Below are positions 43,613 through 54,030 of a stretch of 64,000 nucleotides of DNA, piece after piece (position 1 is the stretch's first letter; each line of letters starts with the position of its first letter). A program made the translations under genes and the position numbers. This DNA is from Aquatica leii (Eukaryota > Arthropoda > Insecta > Coleoptera > Lampyridae): the NCBI GenBank assembly GCA_035610365.1, contig CM069432.1:930001-994000 (forward strand), given 5' to 3'. The notes beneath the pieces were generated by a model. That model ran no database searches. It saw only the letters and a list, made by a program, of their open reading frames with translations, and was not told the origin of the DNA.

Positions 43613-43981
43613 TGTACCTATAAACTAATAAACACGACCTAAATCAATAGAATATTTGAATGTAAACATAGATACTACATTCGAAATAAGATGTTTAAAA
43701 CATACATTACTTAAACATAAAATTTAAATTTAAACACCAGTAATTTGTAGTTTCTGTAAAACCATATCTAAACAACATTAGAAAACTATAAATCTTTTTA
43801 CTCGTTACGCACAGTACCGAGAAATTTTAAATTCACTGCCGACTATAAAATAAACTATGAAATTTAAATATTTAACATTTTCACATACATAAGTAACGGA
43901 TCGTATAGCATTTTGTGTACGTATAAAAACAATAAAATTTTAATTTGAGGCAAATCCATTTGGTTGGTGAAAGTGAACCGG
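43613..43981. other. Upstream region of the secreted-protein gene
   Basis: AT-rich, no element recognised. A second TATA-like string (CGTATAAAAAC) lies at about 43920. The proximal regulatory sequence of the gene is probably contained in these few hundred bases, since a hAT end lies immediately upstream. Confidence 0.4.
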
Positions 43982-44017
43982 TATAAAAGTCAAAAGATGC
44001 AAAGTAAAATTTCATTC
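43982..44017 (+). promoter_or_regulatory. Core promoter: TATA box and initiator
   Basis: TATAAAAG at 43982-43989 is followed by TCATTC at 44012-44017, which fits the arthropod initiator TCAKTY. The predicted start A at 44014 lies 32 bases after the first T of the TATA box, the canonical distance. The 5' UTR would be 37 bases. Confidence 0.7.
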
Positions 44018-44050
44018 TCATCTTCATTAAATACTTAAATAGAAATAGAA

Positions 44051-44816
44051 ATGCAGAAAGTTTTGGTAAGGTTTCTTTTTGTTGATAATGTATAACTAAA
44101 TATAATTTAACCTTTACTTTATGTTTTAGATCATTTTTTTGGTTTTTACGACAAATGTTTGTTACGGGCGTGATAATTCATTAAGGGATGATACAAAATC
44201 GATGAAAAGTTTAAAGCATTGGAATATAGAACCTTGGACAGACGAGACTAAATTACAGAATCCAAATACTGTTCAATATTTAATGCCGTGGTTATCAAAG
44301 CCTTCGTATATATATGTAGAACATTCTAAGCATATTAAAAAAAATATGTTAAAAAATTTACTTTTGGGAGAAAAAATTCCACCACAAAATATCGATGCAT
44401 GGACGACTGCTGTCAATCAACAATACCAAACAACAAATTCTATGTATAATCAAAAACCGTGGTTATTCCAAAACTATCAATTAACAGAGCAATACAAACC
44501 GTTGCCTACATATGAAGAATCCAGAATAGAAAACTACGTAACAGTCTATCCACCTGCTAGGTTACAGGATTTGCTTAAAAACAAAACCAAAATAATGACA
44601 CAAAAGGAATGGGAAGAACCTATAAATACATTAAATGTTTATAAAAATTTAAATTTAAATGATACACCAAAAATCAATAAAAATTTGAGTCCGATAAAAA
44701 AACTTATGGTTACCAACACACAAGATGGTGGTGGTGGTTATGAATACAACGTTAATCATATTTATAAAGATGGAAGTATGGGAGTTAGTTACATGTCGTT
44801 TTCCTACAACGTATAA
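44051..44816 (+). CDS. Small secreted protein gene, two coding exons (44051-44065 and 44130-44816)
   Basis: Exon 1 encodes only MQKVL. The intron 44066-44129 starts GTAAGG and ends TATGTTTTAG, in phase 0. Exon 2 continues IIFLVFTTNVCYG, giving an 18-residue signal peptide with likely cleavage after CYG. The 233-residue product is therefore probably extracellular. The mature part is rich in Asn, Lys, Tyr, Trp and Pro (PWLSKPSYIYVEHSK; PLPTYEESRIENYVTVYP), has no Cys after the signal, and ends with a Gly-rich turn and aromatic strands (DGGGGYEYNVNHIYKDG, SMGVSYMSFSYNV). I do not recognise the family. A tiny first exon interrupted within the signal peptide is typical of insect cuticle and other secreted structural protein genes, but no chitin-binding motif is visible. 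It is the only host gene supported in the window, flanked by hAT-2 and BEL-4 debris. Earlier annotators might start at an internal TTG in exon 2 and miss exon 1. Confidence 0.8.
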
Positions 44817-44854
44817 ATTTAATTTAATTTTAGTATTATTTATTGTTTACGCTA

Positions 44855-44860
44855 AATAAA
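44855..44860 (+). terminator. Polyadenylation signal AATAAA of the secreted-protein gene
   Basis: Lies 39 bases after the stop codon. A T/G-rich stretch follows within about 15 bases, as expected for cleavage. Confidence 0.7.
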
Positions 44861-44879
44861 CATTTCTGATTGTCGCATT

Positions 44880-45700
44880 TTTCAATTTATTCCGGCTTTG
44901 CTTTACCGGAATTTGGTCCGGAATTTTCCGGACAGTGTGCTTTTGGTCATGCACTAACGGATAGAAGAACCGGTGATTTTACGTTAAAATACGGTTTTGG
45001 TGTGCGTTACCATTTTGAACAACAAAAATTACGGTGACCGGTGCCGCAATTAAACTAGTTCGCAATTGAATTTGGTGAGTTGCATGCTAATGTTCGATGG
45101 CGGGTCGGTGACATTTGTGACTTAATCATTTTGGGGCATACATACCGCCATTCTTAGTCCTTCGAGCCGGATTAATTTGATCATTTGCTGATCAAAATTA
45201 TTGTTTTAGCATCTACAAATAATTGTAATTTATAGTTTGTTATTTGAATATTTGATATTGTATAAATTGATAAACGCTCTTCCGAAAGAAGAAAGAGTAG
45301 ACACTTTTCCGTCAATGACTGCATTTGACAAACTTTACTATTGACGAATTGTTTCTACACCTGTAGTCCGATTAATGAAAATTGAGTTACCCAAATTTAA
45401 TAGTGATTTGGTGAATTGGTGCTGCATTAGAGACTCGTATTTGTCTTTAATTCATAATAACACGATGAATTCAATTATTTGAAAGCTTTGTTAACAGGCG
45501 TAACAGCTGAGGCCATTTCTTCGATTCTCTTTGATTCTAGAAATTACGGTCAAGCTAGGAGCGTTTTGGTCAAGCAATTGGATGATCCTAGAGTTCTTGC
45601 GGTTAGTTATTTACAGCGGATTTTGGATTTTCCGCAGTTAAAGACGAAATCTTTGGAAAAAGATTCCAAGAACTATGCCTTTCCTACTTGCGATTTATTG
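44880..45700 (+). mobile_element. BEL/Pao leader and gag start (BEL-4), truncated
   Basis: CATACCGCCATTCTTAGTCC then TTCGAGCCGGAT (about 45141-45172) resembles the leader/primer-binding area of insect BEL elements. Gag starts with VVRLMKIELPKFNSDLVNW (about 45365-45420) and continues in shifted frames: LLTGVTAEAISSIL (45485), NYGQARSVLVKQLDDPRVLA then VSYLQRILDFPQLKTKSL (45543-45655). Sequence from about 44885 to 45140 is probably its 5' LTR (several CCGG-centred inverted words), but the ends were not fixed. The orphan-family fragment follows at about 45730. Confidence 0.6.
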
Positions 45701-45729
45701 ATTTTTTTTATTGAATCAAAATGCAAAAT

Positions 45730-47450
45730 CCTTCAAATTAATTTGGTTTCATGCGGAAATTCAGAATTCTTTTCCTTTAACTCGAAACGTTAAGTCTAAA
45801 TTTAATGAGAAACACAAGGTGCATTCTTTTGTTGTTGTTGTTGATATTGTATCTCTTACTACTGATGTTGTAGGAGAAATTACCATCAACTGTTACATGG
45901 CCAAAAATATTGGACTTTTTACAGTTAATAGAATTGTGTGTCGTGATTTTGAAATTGTTAAATTTTACAGGAAAGACAGAGATTTAACATTTGCAATCAA
46001 AATAAGTAATGGAACCATCAATTCCACGACTACGACTATTTAAGAAAATAAAAATTGCTAAATAATATGATGAAGAACTTGAAAAAATCTTAAAATACAA
46101 ATTGTGTCCTTATCAGTTGCTTTTTTTTGACAACTATGGTGTGAGAAAAGGAACCAAGTCGGGTTTATACAAAGCTTTCACATCAACTAAACATGCAAAT
46201 TTCTAAAGGTGTGTGTACGTCATAGATGGAGGATACTTGCTGCACAGAGTAGTGTGGACCAGTGGTCAATCGTTTTTATAAATTTGTGAGAGTTATGTTT
46301 TATTTGTTAAATCCAAGAACAATGCTCTAGCTGTTTTTAATAGTTATCCTCAAACAGGTACTAAATATGCTGAGCGAGCAACAAGATCACGCAAACAGAT
46401 GTCAGTAGATGTCATCTTTATTCATGTTCATTCCTAAGCAATATGAAAAACAAAAACCGCCCCATCTCAATGTTCAAGGAAAACTTGACAGCAGCTGACA
46501 TTCACACAAAGCAGGCACAAGAGGATGCGGATACACTTATTGCAACCACAGCAATGAATGTCGCACAATAGCAGAACTCTGTAATTATTGTGAATGAAGG
46601 TGTAGATTTGCTACTGATCATGATTGCTCGTTGTCGGGGTGTACATTTAAATGTATACTGCCGGAAAAGTTTTAAAACTCATTTTTTCTCTTGATTGCCA
46701 ATCAGACCAATCCATCAGTGACAACATATTGTTTTTACATGCCATGGGAGGTTGTGACATAATTTTAGGAAAGATGAGGTTTCTTTAAACCCTCAAGAAC
46801 AACCCAGCTCTAACCATAACATTGAAATTTTTAAAATCCTACAGGACATGCTGACGATGTTACTGATGGTAAACTTACTTTTTTCATTGCATTGTACAAA
46901 TTGACTGAGAAGGAAGGCACATCTTTGAACAGAATTGAACACATAGTAAATTTATACTATGAGATGGCTCTGCCATCTAACACTTTTGAATGGTAAAATG
47001 CTACTTTAGATCTGCATAGAAAACAACAGCCTATTTGACGTCTCTACTTCCTACCAAAGCTGTAACACAGCAACATTCGTTAAGAGGATACTTTCAAGTA
47101 CAATAATGCCTTGCAAATGAGACATTTGCTGAGTGGGGTTGGAAGAAAACCAAAGCTAGTCTGCAGCTAGTACCAACACTACAGCCACCAGCACCAGAAG
47201 CCGTTTTAAAAATTACTTCTTGCAAATGCACGAAGACCAACTGCAGTTGCAAAAAGCAGGCCTTAATTGTTCCAATATCGGTCTGAACTGCAAGAACAGA
47301 TGCAATAACATACCCGTTGCAGAAATGGAAGAAGAAGTAGAGGATGGCCAGAGTTCTCTGAATTACTTGATGGTTACTATGCATATGGAAAATCCGGCTC
47401 TGGTCTCCTCCTTAATTGACGTGAGTTTAGCTACATGTAAATAAATCGTA
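45730..47450 (+). pseudogene. Orphan element protein (LLHRVVW family), C-terminal half
   Basis: Readable order: DVVGEITINCYMAKNIGLFT (45870), FEIVKFYRKDRDLTFA (45948), EELEKILKYKLCPYQLLFFD then NYGVRKGTKSGLYKAF (about 46074-46180), YVIDGGYLLHRVVWTSGQSF (46215-46275), LAVFNSY, YAERATRSRKQMSVDVIF (about 46365-46420), AQEDADTLIATTAMNVAQ (46516-46570), SVIIVNEGVDLLLIMIARCR (about 46579-46640), ILFLHAMGGCDIILGK (about 46727-46775), and a Cys-rich tail CKCTKTNCSCKKAGLNCS then CKNRCNN (about 47220-47312). I recall this order from many uncharacterised repeated insect proteins, but I know of no agreed function. The spaced acidic motifs (ID, FD/N, DAD, EDVD/EGVD) and GCD would suit a metal-dependent nuclease, possibly PIN-like; that is inference. 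Frames break repeatedly. Confidence 0.65.
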
Positions 47451-47789
47451 AATAAGCGCAAAGTGGGAAGAGTTAATAAGTATCTGAGTAGTGAAGGGGG
47501 CACTCTGTGGCTTGAGAAAGATTAAAACATAGTATGTAAATTAGTAGAGCCGAGGAAAGCCTTAAATGAGTTTTTTTTTAAATAAGTTAAAGATAGGAAC
47601 GTGCGAAGCGAATTTGAGTAGCGAAGGAGGAGCGATAACATATATCGAGACGTAAACAAAGAACAGAGTCGTATTTAATAAATTTTGCGAGCTGAAGAAA
47701 TAAATTTTGATACTAGAATAGAAAGGCGCATTTAATAAAACTTGTGAACGGAAGAAAAATCTTTAGATACTAGAACTGAAATAGAAGAG

Positions 47790-49011
47790 TGCGAGGAAGA
47801 AATAATAAGAAGATGCGGGACATGTTGAAAGAGATGAACAAGAAATTAGATAAAATAGACGGGAGGACAGTAACGAATAAAAAGAAAAATAGATACGTTA
47901 CATAAAGAAATCCAAAAAGTTAAAAAGAAAATGAGCAAATAAAAATAGATAACCAACAACTTAGAATAGAATAACTCGAAAAAACATTAAGAAGAAGAAA
48001 ATAGCAATGCATGGAGATAAAAAAGAAAGTAAAAACGGTACTAAGGGAAATTAACATACCAATAGTAATAGAGGAAGAAGTGATGGAGACAAGAAGATTT
48101 GGAAAACAACAAAAGAAAATAAAAGCTAAACACATTATAATTGAACTAAACAATATGACAAAAAAGATATTGAAAGCAACTAACAAACTGAAAGAAGCCA
48201 AAATATATATAGAACAAGATTACTCAAAAACAGCGCAAGAAAAGCAGAAAAAACTAAGAGAATATATGAAAATAATCAGAAATAAAGGACAACATGCATT
48301 TATTAGAAACGACAAGTTGATTATAAATGGAAAGAGTACAAATTGAAATAAATAAGAAAAATGGAAATAGCCAAGACACAAAGCACATTGAAAGGAAGAA
48401 CAACTAGCCAAAGATCCACAGAAAATGGGGATCGGAACGAGTTGAGAAAAAAATTTAAAAAAAAAACGCGGAAATGCAAGTCAAGAAACTAACAAAGTGA
48501 AGTAAAGGAATTCACATAATGACGACAAAAGCAACGAACAAGGAAAAGACGTATATTAATGTAAATAGAAGGAAGAATAACTGGGAAATAAAGGTAAAAG
48601 CACAAAAGAAAATAATGACAAAAAAATAAGAAAAATAATAAAAACAAAAAAACTAAAAACAAGAATAAGAAATATATAAAGAAAAAAAATAGAATTAAAA
48701 CCAGTACATGGAACGTAAAACCAATGCTGGAGCCGGGAAAAATGAAGCTGATAGCAATGAAACTTGGAAGATTTTACAAGAACTAAGATGGAAAGGGAAT
48801 GGAAGGATGAACAAAAATAAATATTCATTGTTATACTCGGGAAGAAAGAAGCAAAGACTATATGGCGTAGGATTCACAATAATGGAGAAGCTAAAAGATA
48901 ACGTGATCGACTTTAAACCAATAAACGAGAAAATGGCTTACCTGAAAATAGAATCGAAGCTTTCTAACATATTATTAAATGTGTATGCGATAACAGAAGT
49001 AGCAGATAAAC
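47790..49011 (+). mobile_element. RTE-2, 5' part: ORF1 and start of endonuclease
   Basis: ORF1 begins with a coiled coil (MRDMLKEMNKKLDKIDGRT, about 47812), then IVIEEEVMETRRFGKQQKK and AKIYIEQDYSKTAQEK in an open 111-codon frame (48011-48346), the RTE ORF1 RNA-binding region. The endonuclease starts with TSTWNVKPMLEPGKMKLI (about 48700), shifts frame, and reads LQELRWKGNGRMNKNKY then LLYSGRKKQRLYGVGFTI and NILLNVYAITEVADKR (48777-49012). It is cut at about 49011 where BEL-2 begins on the other strand. The upstream 47450-47790 is purine-rich and probably 5' UTR. Confidence 0.75.
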
Positions 49012-50087
49012 GGACAGGAATTCAAGAGGGCTTTTATCTGACATAAGAGGGTGGATAATTCCTCATATGTTAAAACCAAGTTGCCGGCAACTCTCTTAAG
49101 ATGATGCTTGACTGAACGGACACCGGCTTCCCACAGACCACCGAAATGTGGAGAGTGAGGAGGGATACAATGCCACGCAATTCCTTCGCGAGTGCTTGTT
49201 TCTAAAATTGATGTATTTTGCGCGGTGAGAAATTCACCTAGTTCTCTCAAGGCAGAATTTGCTCCAACAAAATTGGTGCCGTTGTCAGAATGTATGCTTG
49301 CCGGTTTACCTCTGCGAGCAACGAATCTCCGTAAACTCATTAAAAAGGATTCTGTAGATAAGGTTGTGACTAATTCAAGATGAACTGCCTTTGTGACACA
49401 GCAGACGAATAAGCACAAGTAAGATTTGGACGTTTTGCAGCCGCGACCTTTACGGTCTTTAATTGTGAATGGACCTGCGTAATCTACCCCTACATTACTA
49501 AATGGGGGTCCAGGTTGAATGCGTGACGGTGGGAGAGATCCCATGATAGCATTGGTAGTTTTAGCTGAGAATCTAAAACACTTGATACAAGCGTGAACTA
49601 TCTTCTTAGCTAGATTGCGACCATTAGTGATCCAATACTGTTCACGAACAATGGCAAGAAGTAATTGAGGTCCGGGGTGATGATGTTGTAAATGTGTGGA
49701 TCTCATAATGAGAGTCGAGAGATGGTGTTTATTAGAAATTATCGCAGGGTGAATCTTGTTGAAGTCCTAATTTGAATTCTGCAGCCTCCCTCCCACACGA
49801 ATAATACCACTAGATGAGTCTAAGAAGGGGTGTAAATTACCGATAGTTCCTAAGGGCTTAGGATCCTGAGAACAATTGAAAGCTTTAAGCTCATCTGCAA
49901 AAGATTCATATATTTTTATGATTTTGTTCATAGAAACTTGCAACTCTTCGCAAGAAAGAGGACCATATCGTCTTGAAGAAAGCGAGATGCAACAGTTGTT
50001 GATAAAATGCAAGCAATAAGCAGCCACAGCTATTAGACTTTTGAGATTTGAAAAATTTGATATGGGAAAAGGATTGTTAAAAGACAT
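49012..50087 (-). pseudogene. BEL-2 integrase, N-terminal and catalytic domains
   Basis: The upstream linker reads SPLSCEELQVSMNKI-like text then FLDSSSGIIRVGGRLQNSN (50087-49770). After a stop come the zinc-binding region LAIVREQYWITNGRNLAKK then IVHACIKCFRF, and the core FSNVGVDYAGPFTIKDRKGR (D1), KPASIHSDNGTNFVGANSAL (D2) and SPHFGGLWEAGVRSVKHHLK (E). All three catalytic acids are intact. It ends at LLCQIKALLNSCP at 49012; the remaining codons belong to RTE-2 read backwards. Confidence 0.88.
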
Positions 50088-50159
50088 AGTCGTATGATGA
50101 CAAGTAATTTGCCCCTTTAGCTCTGGAAGCGTTGACGTAATTGAAGAATTTACGAAAGG

Positions 50160-50768
50160 TCATTTGGATTCATCGTCCTGCAACCATTGAGACCCGTTCC
50201 ACCATATGGGAGAATGGACTAATTGACGTGAAAGAATACCTCTAGAGAGCAAGTCCGCGGGGTTGGATTTACTTGGAACATGACGCCAAAGACAATTAGA
50301 AGTTAGTTCCTGAATATCAGCAATTAGATTGCAAACAAATGTTTTTGTGAGATTGGGAGGTGTACTCAACCAACCAAGTACTATGGTAGAGTCATTCCAT
50401 ATGACAGATTGCATGAATTGAATATTCAGCGCCTTGTGGACGCAAACGAAAAGTTTAGAAAGCAAGGTTGCAGCGCAAAGCTCCAACTTAGGAATCGTGA
50501 GCGGTTTCAGAGGCGAAACCTTGGACTTCGCACACAATATACTAACACGAACCGTGGCACTGCTATTAACAGACCTTAAATACATGCATGCACCATATCC
50601 ATGCAGCGACGTGTCGGAAAAACCATGCAATTCCACAGAAATCGAATTTGGGCACACAGCATGTCGTGGAATATGACAATCATTAAAGATTGGAAACTTA
50701 TGACAAAACAAATTCCATTTATCAAAGATGTGCTTTGAAACGGGATCGTCCCAAGAAAGTCTCTCCAA
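50160..50768 (-). pseudogene. BEL-2 RNase H domain
   Basis: An open 202-codon block in the same frame as integrase and RT. HGFSDTSLHGYGACMYLRSV carries the first acidic residue, followed by PLTIPKLELCAATLLSKLFV, SVIWNDSTIVLGWLSTPPNL, and RHVPSKSNPADLLSRGILSR as the closing motif. It would degrade the RNA strand during reverse transcription. Well preserved, with a stop at each end. Confidence 0.85.
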
Positions 50769-50777
50769 CCATAGCTA

Positions 50778-51865
50778 CTAAATCAGCATCTTGCTTAAAA
50801 TTGTACAAGAAGCCAACAATCCAAGAGGGTCAAAGATTTGAGCAATACTTGAAAGTATGGCTCGCTTAGTCACAGCTGTAAAGGACGGAACCGAAATTGA
50901 AAACATGAGATCATCAGTTTGGAATTGCCACAACAAACATAAAGTGTGGGCATTTTCATGGGAGCTAAATTCATGTAAACCTGGATGAATATCAACCACA
51001 TTGATGTAATCTAATACTTGAGGATCGTTGGCGATCCATTTACATAATTTAAAACCACCTCGCATGCACACAGCTTGAATGCTCCGACATAAGTCTCTAG
51101 CAGAATCTAATGAATCCGAACCAGTTAAAAGATCGTCCACGTAGAAATCTTCTTTACTTACCTTAGAAATTTCGGGAAGAGAATCCCTGTAGTCGATTGC
51201 AAGTTGAAGTAGGCTACGAGTGGCCAAGAAGGAAGCTGAGGTTGTACCATATGTTACAGTATTAAAATTGTATGTAGCAAGAGAAGATTGCGGCGATGGA
51301 CGCCAAAGAATGCGTTGTAACGGCCTTTGTAGAGCACCTGCCGATACATTTTTTCAATATCCGCAAATATGGCATAGGCAAAGTTTCTGAACCCAATCAA
51401 GATGGAGAATAAGTCCTGTTGTATCACAGGTCCGACCATTTGTAAGTCGTTCAAGGAATAGCCAGTCGTGGATTGAACAGAGCCATCAAACACAACACGC
51501 AATTTTGTGTTTAAACTGTTTTCTTTCAACACGCCATGATGGGGCATATAAAAAGATTTTTCCGAAGGACTAACAACAACCTTTGTCATGTGTCCAAGTC
51601 GCTTGTAATCGTCCATGAATGAAGTGTAAAGTTTACGCAGAGTGTCATTAGATTGCAATTGTTTCTCCAAAGAGAAAAAGCGCTTGGTGGCTACTTGCAA
51701 TGAGTCACCTAAAAGAGATGGCGATTGCTTAAAAGGAATTTGTACAATAAAACGACCATCAGGAGCACGTTTACAACTTTGCACGAAATGTGTTTCGCAG
51801 ATATTCTCTTCCTGTGAAGAGATGGTACATAATATGTTTATTTTTGCTATCAGGAATAGGACCAT
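50778..51865 (-). pseudogene. BEL-2 reverse transcriptase
   Basis: The connector and fingers read FVQSCKRAPDGRFIVQIPFK, SLEKQLQSNDTLRKLYTSFM and PHHGVLKENSLNTKLRVVFD (51800-51490). The palm has FAYAIFADIEKMYRQVLYKG (about 51385-51325). After a frameshift at about 51240 come TRSLLQLAIDYRDSLPEISK and the catalytic DFYVDDLLTGSDSLDSA (about 51155-51105), then MRGGFKLCKWIANDPQV and IAQIFDPLGLLASCTILSKM (about 50840-50780). All expected motifs are present; only the shift breaks it. Confidence 0.86.
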
Positions 51866-51869
51866 TAAT

Positions 51870-52400
51870 CACTCAAGCAAGGTGGGTGTTTTGAATAGTA
51901 GAAAGATGCGGACCAAGATGAATCTGACCTTCGCAAAAAAGGCCCCAAAATTCGGAAGAACCTATAAGCATGTCTATCTCGCCAGGCTTGTCATAGAGAG
52001 GATCTGACGGATAAATGTTCTCGGGAATTTGAATATAGCACGTGTTCACACGAAAACCAGCAAGGTGTTAGTAATTCTATCAATTAATAAGCAAGAAAGA
52101 TTGACTGTAAAGGAGGAGTGATAGGACAACCCAGTTACACTAACGTTGACTGCTTTGACTGGAAGGTTAAGTTTCTTGCACATATTAGAGGTGATAAAGC
52201 TAGACTGAGACCCAGAGTCGAGTAGAATACTAACCGGAAAAGGATTTCTCTCACGATTCACAATGTTTGCCCTAGCTGTAGGTAACAGAACCTGAACAGT
52301 ATTTGAAGCGAATGCCGAAACGGATTGGCTGCTTGAAGTTGCCATCTCTGAAAGCGAGAGCGAAGTAAATGGGCTCTTAGTGTAGCAATGTATGGTGCTT
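51870..52400 (-). pseudogene. BEL-2 aspartic protease and linker
   Basis: NPFPVSILLDSGSQSSFITS (about 52237-52180) contains the DSG active site, followed by GLSYHSSFTVNLSCLLIDR. A frameshift near 52060 leads to NTCYIQIPENIYPSDPLYDK and EIDMLIGSSEFWGLFCEGQI (about 52000-51930), then WVINGPIPDSKN-like text with a stop for Trp. Confidence 0.82.
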
Positions 52401-52790
52401 TCGCTTACACGTACGACAATTGAATTTTGATGAACATTGTGGCACTGCGTGACCTTTGCTAAGACAGTTAAAGCAGGCATGCAGCTCTTTAACCCTTGAA
52501 AGCCTATCTGGAACAGAAATCTGGTGAAAATCTGGACAAGCATATAAATTGTGAGCACCTTTGCACAACACACAAGATAGAGTATGACTAACAAAAGCTC
52601 TAGAAGTGACTTTAACCCTCACTGGAATTTGCTTATCTCGTTTTAAATTTAGAGTATCAAGTAGATCTGCGGTACTCTTGCCTTGTTGAGTATTTCCCAC
52701 TCCCTTGCTGTGTGAGGGTCGAGTTTGACAGCCATCAAGTGAATTATGAGTGTATCAAACAGATCTTCCGTTTCTGAAATCGACTTCAGT
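52377..52790 (-). pseudogene. BEL-2 gag C-terminus with zinc knuckles
   Basis: SISETEDLFDTLIIHLMAVK then LDPHTAREWE (about 52785-52700) is the end of the DUF1759-type gag. CVLCKGAHNLYACPDF (52580-52530), ACFNCLSKGHAVPQC and CRTCKRKHHTLLH form the metal-binding repeats before protease. The N-terminal part is missing. Confidence 0.8.
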
Positions 52791-52794
52791 GTAT

Positions 52795-53340
52795 TGACAT
52801 GCATTTATTCTATAGATTACTAAATTTGAAAATTTTGAAAAAGGGAAAACATCCCGAAGGAGACTATTTTTGCAAAAGCTTGGGTTTGAATTATTAATCC
52901 CGTATATCAAAAAACGTGCACTTCAAGGATTACCAAGACATGTGCAGAATGCAATAGCGATGGTTTTGGCAAACACAGAACCAGAGGAAGTGGGCCGCAA
53001 GACGAAACTATCGCTCTCCCAAAAAGAGGTCGTTGTAAGATATGTCCAAGAGCAAATGACAAAAAATGTTCGGAAACGTGAAAACTCTTTGTATGTAAAC
53101 AACATTGCCAGAAAAATCTACAATAATATGCAATAGTTGTTGCCCTCACTAATTTATGTTTACATTTTACTTTTATATTTTTATTAGTTTATATGAAATC
53201 TAATGTAAATTTAAAATATTAATAAAGGTTACCATTACAAATTAATCGGTTTTTCTTTACAAAATAAGAAAAAAAACTTGGGGTCAAATCTGACCCTACT
53301 TGGTAATCGGCGCCTCAAAAATTGTTTGGTAATCGGAAGG
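52795..53340 (+). mobile_element. piggyBac-3, transposase C-terminus and right end
   Basis: RRRLFLQKLGFELLIPYIKK then RALQGLPRHVQNAIAMVLA, and later SLYVNNIARKIYNNMQ before the stop at 53134-53136, match the C-terminal part of piggyBac transposases but lack the usual full set of Cys residues. The right end GGTAATCGGAAGG abuts TTAA at 53341-53344. Inside it TGGTAATCGG occurs twice (about 53300 and 53328), and GGGGTCAAATCTGACCC is a near-palindrome. The left part of the element is gone. Confidence 0.65.
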
Positions 53341-53344
53341 TTAA

Positions 53345-53644
53345 AAACTGTAAATTTTTATCGATCATTTTGGTAATTCTAAAGATAGGCGAATATGTTA
53401 AATCTTAATCTTAAATATAATTGATCTTTAATATAAATGGTGTATATGTAAGAATGTTTTTTTCGACCTTGCGATAATTGTGTTTTTTTAAAGGACTGTT
53501 TTCTATGCTTGACCACCAGCCGCCACTGATTAAATTTCTAAATTATCATGGGAGATTTAGAATTTTGATTGTCCAATTCCTTTCGGCGCTCCTTCTCTTC
53601 AGACCTGGCTGCTATGTGCGCCGCACACTTTGTACACATTTACG
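53345..53644. other. Unassigned spacer
   Basis: No named element. A frame at 53478-53640 has no recognisable motif; its last part runs into the RTE-3 fragment. Confidence 0.4.
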
Positions 53645-54030
53645 GCGCGGCTCTGAATACAGAAGCAGGATTAACCACGAAATAAACAAGAAATGGAAGA
53701 GGATATAGTAAAGAAAATAAAACAACAAAGGATGGTTGGAACACGTATGGAGAGCTGGCAAAGACAAAATAATATTCTCGATGTTAGAATGGAATCCAAG
53801 CAGAAAGAGGAGACCAAGATCAACGTGGATAAAAAAAGTAACGGAAAACATTAGGAGAGCTGGAATTAATTAGTGGAAATCTAAAGTAATGGATAGAAAA
53901 AAGTGGAAAAAAATATGCGAGAAAATAGAGTAGTAGAAGCGTACTGATCACACCCGTATGAATGATCTAGAAAACTCTAAAGGAGCGGCGCTACTCCATT
54001 AGGGTGTAAAGCCACTATATATGTAACAAT
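53645..54030 (+). mobile_element. RTE 3' end (RTE-3)
   Basis: INHEINKKWKRI, then in other frames GWLEHVWRAGKD, FSMLEWNPSRKRRPRSTWIK and KVTENIRRAGIN..WKSKVMDRKKWKKICE, is the conserved C-terminal tail of RTE polyproteins. The 3' UTR follows with GGAGCGGCGCTACTCC, a small hairpin, and a stretch ending GTGTAAAGCCACTATATATG. It has the same strand as RTE-2 at 47.8-49.0 kb and could be the other end of that copy. Confidence 0.7.

Larger units (their letters stand above)
49012..52790 (-). mobile_element. BEL/Pao element BEL-2, well-preserved pol but truncated at both ends
   Basis: Read right to left: gag C-terminus, protease, RT, RNase H and integrase, in BEL/Pao order. From 51227 down to 49012 all blocks are in one frame, separated by stop codons at about 50778, 50160 and 49767. 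Two frameshifts lie further up (near 52.4-52.6 kb and at about 51.24 kb). Neither LTR is present: integrase is cut inside the catalytic domain at 49012 next to RTE-2, and gag is cut at about 52790 next to a piggyBac end. It is a different copy from BEL-1, -3, -4 and -5. Confidence 0.88.

Noticed and set aside
48556..48877. Phe-rich minus-strand frames over RTE-2
   Set aside because: Shadows of the A-rich RTE ORF1/endonuclease region on the opposite strand.
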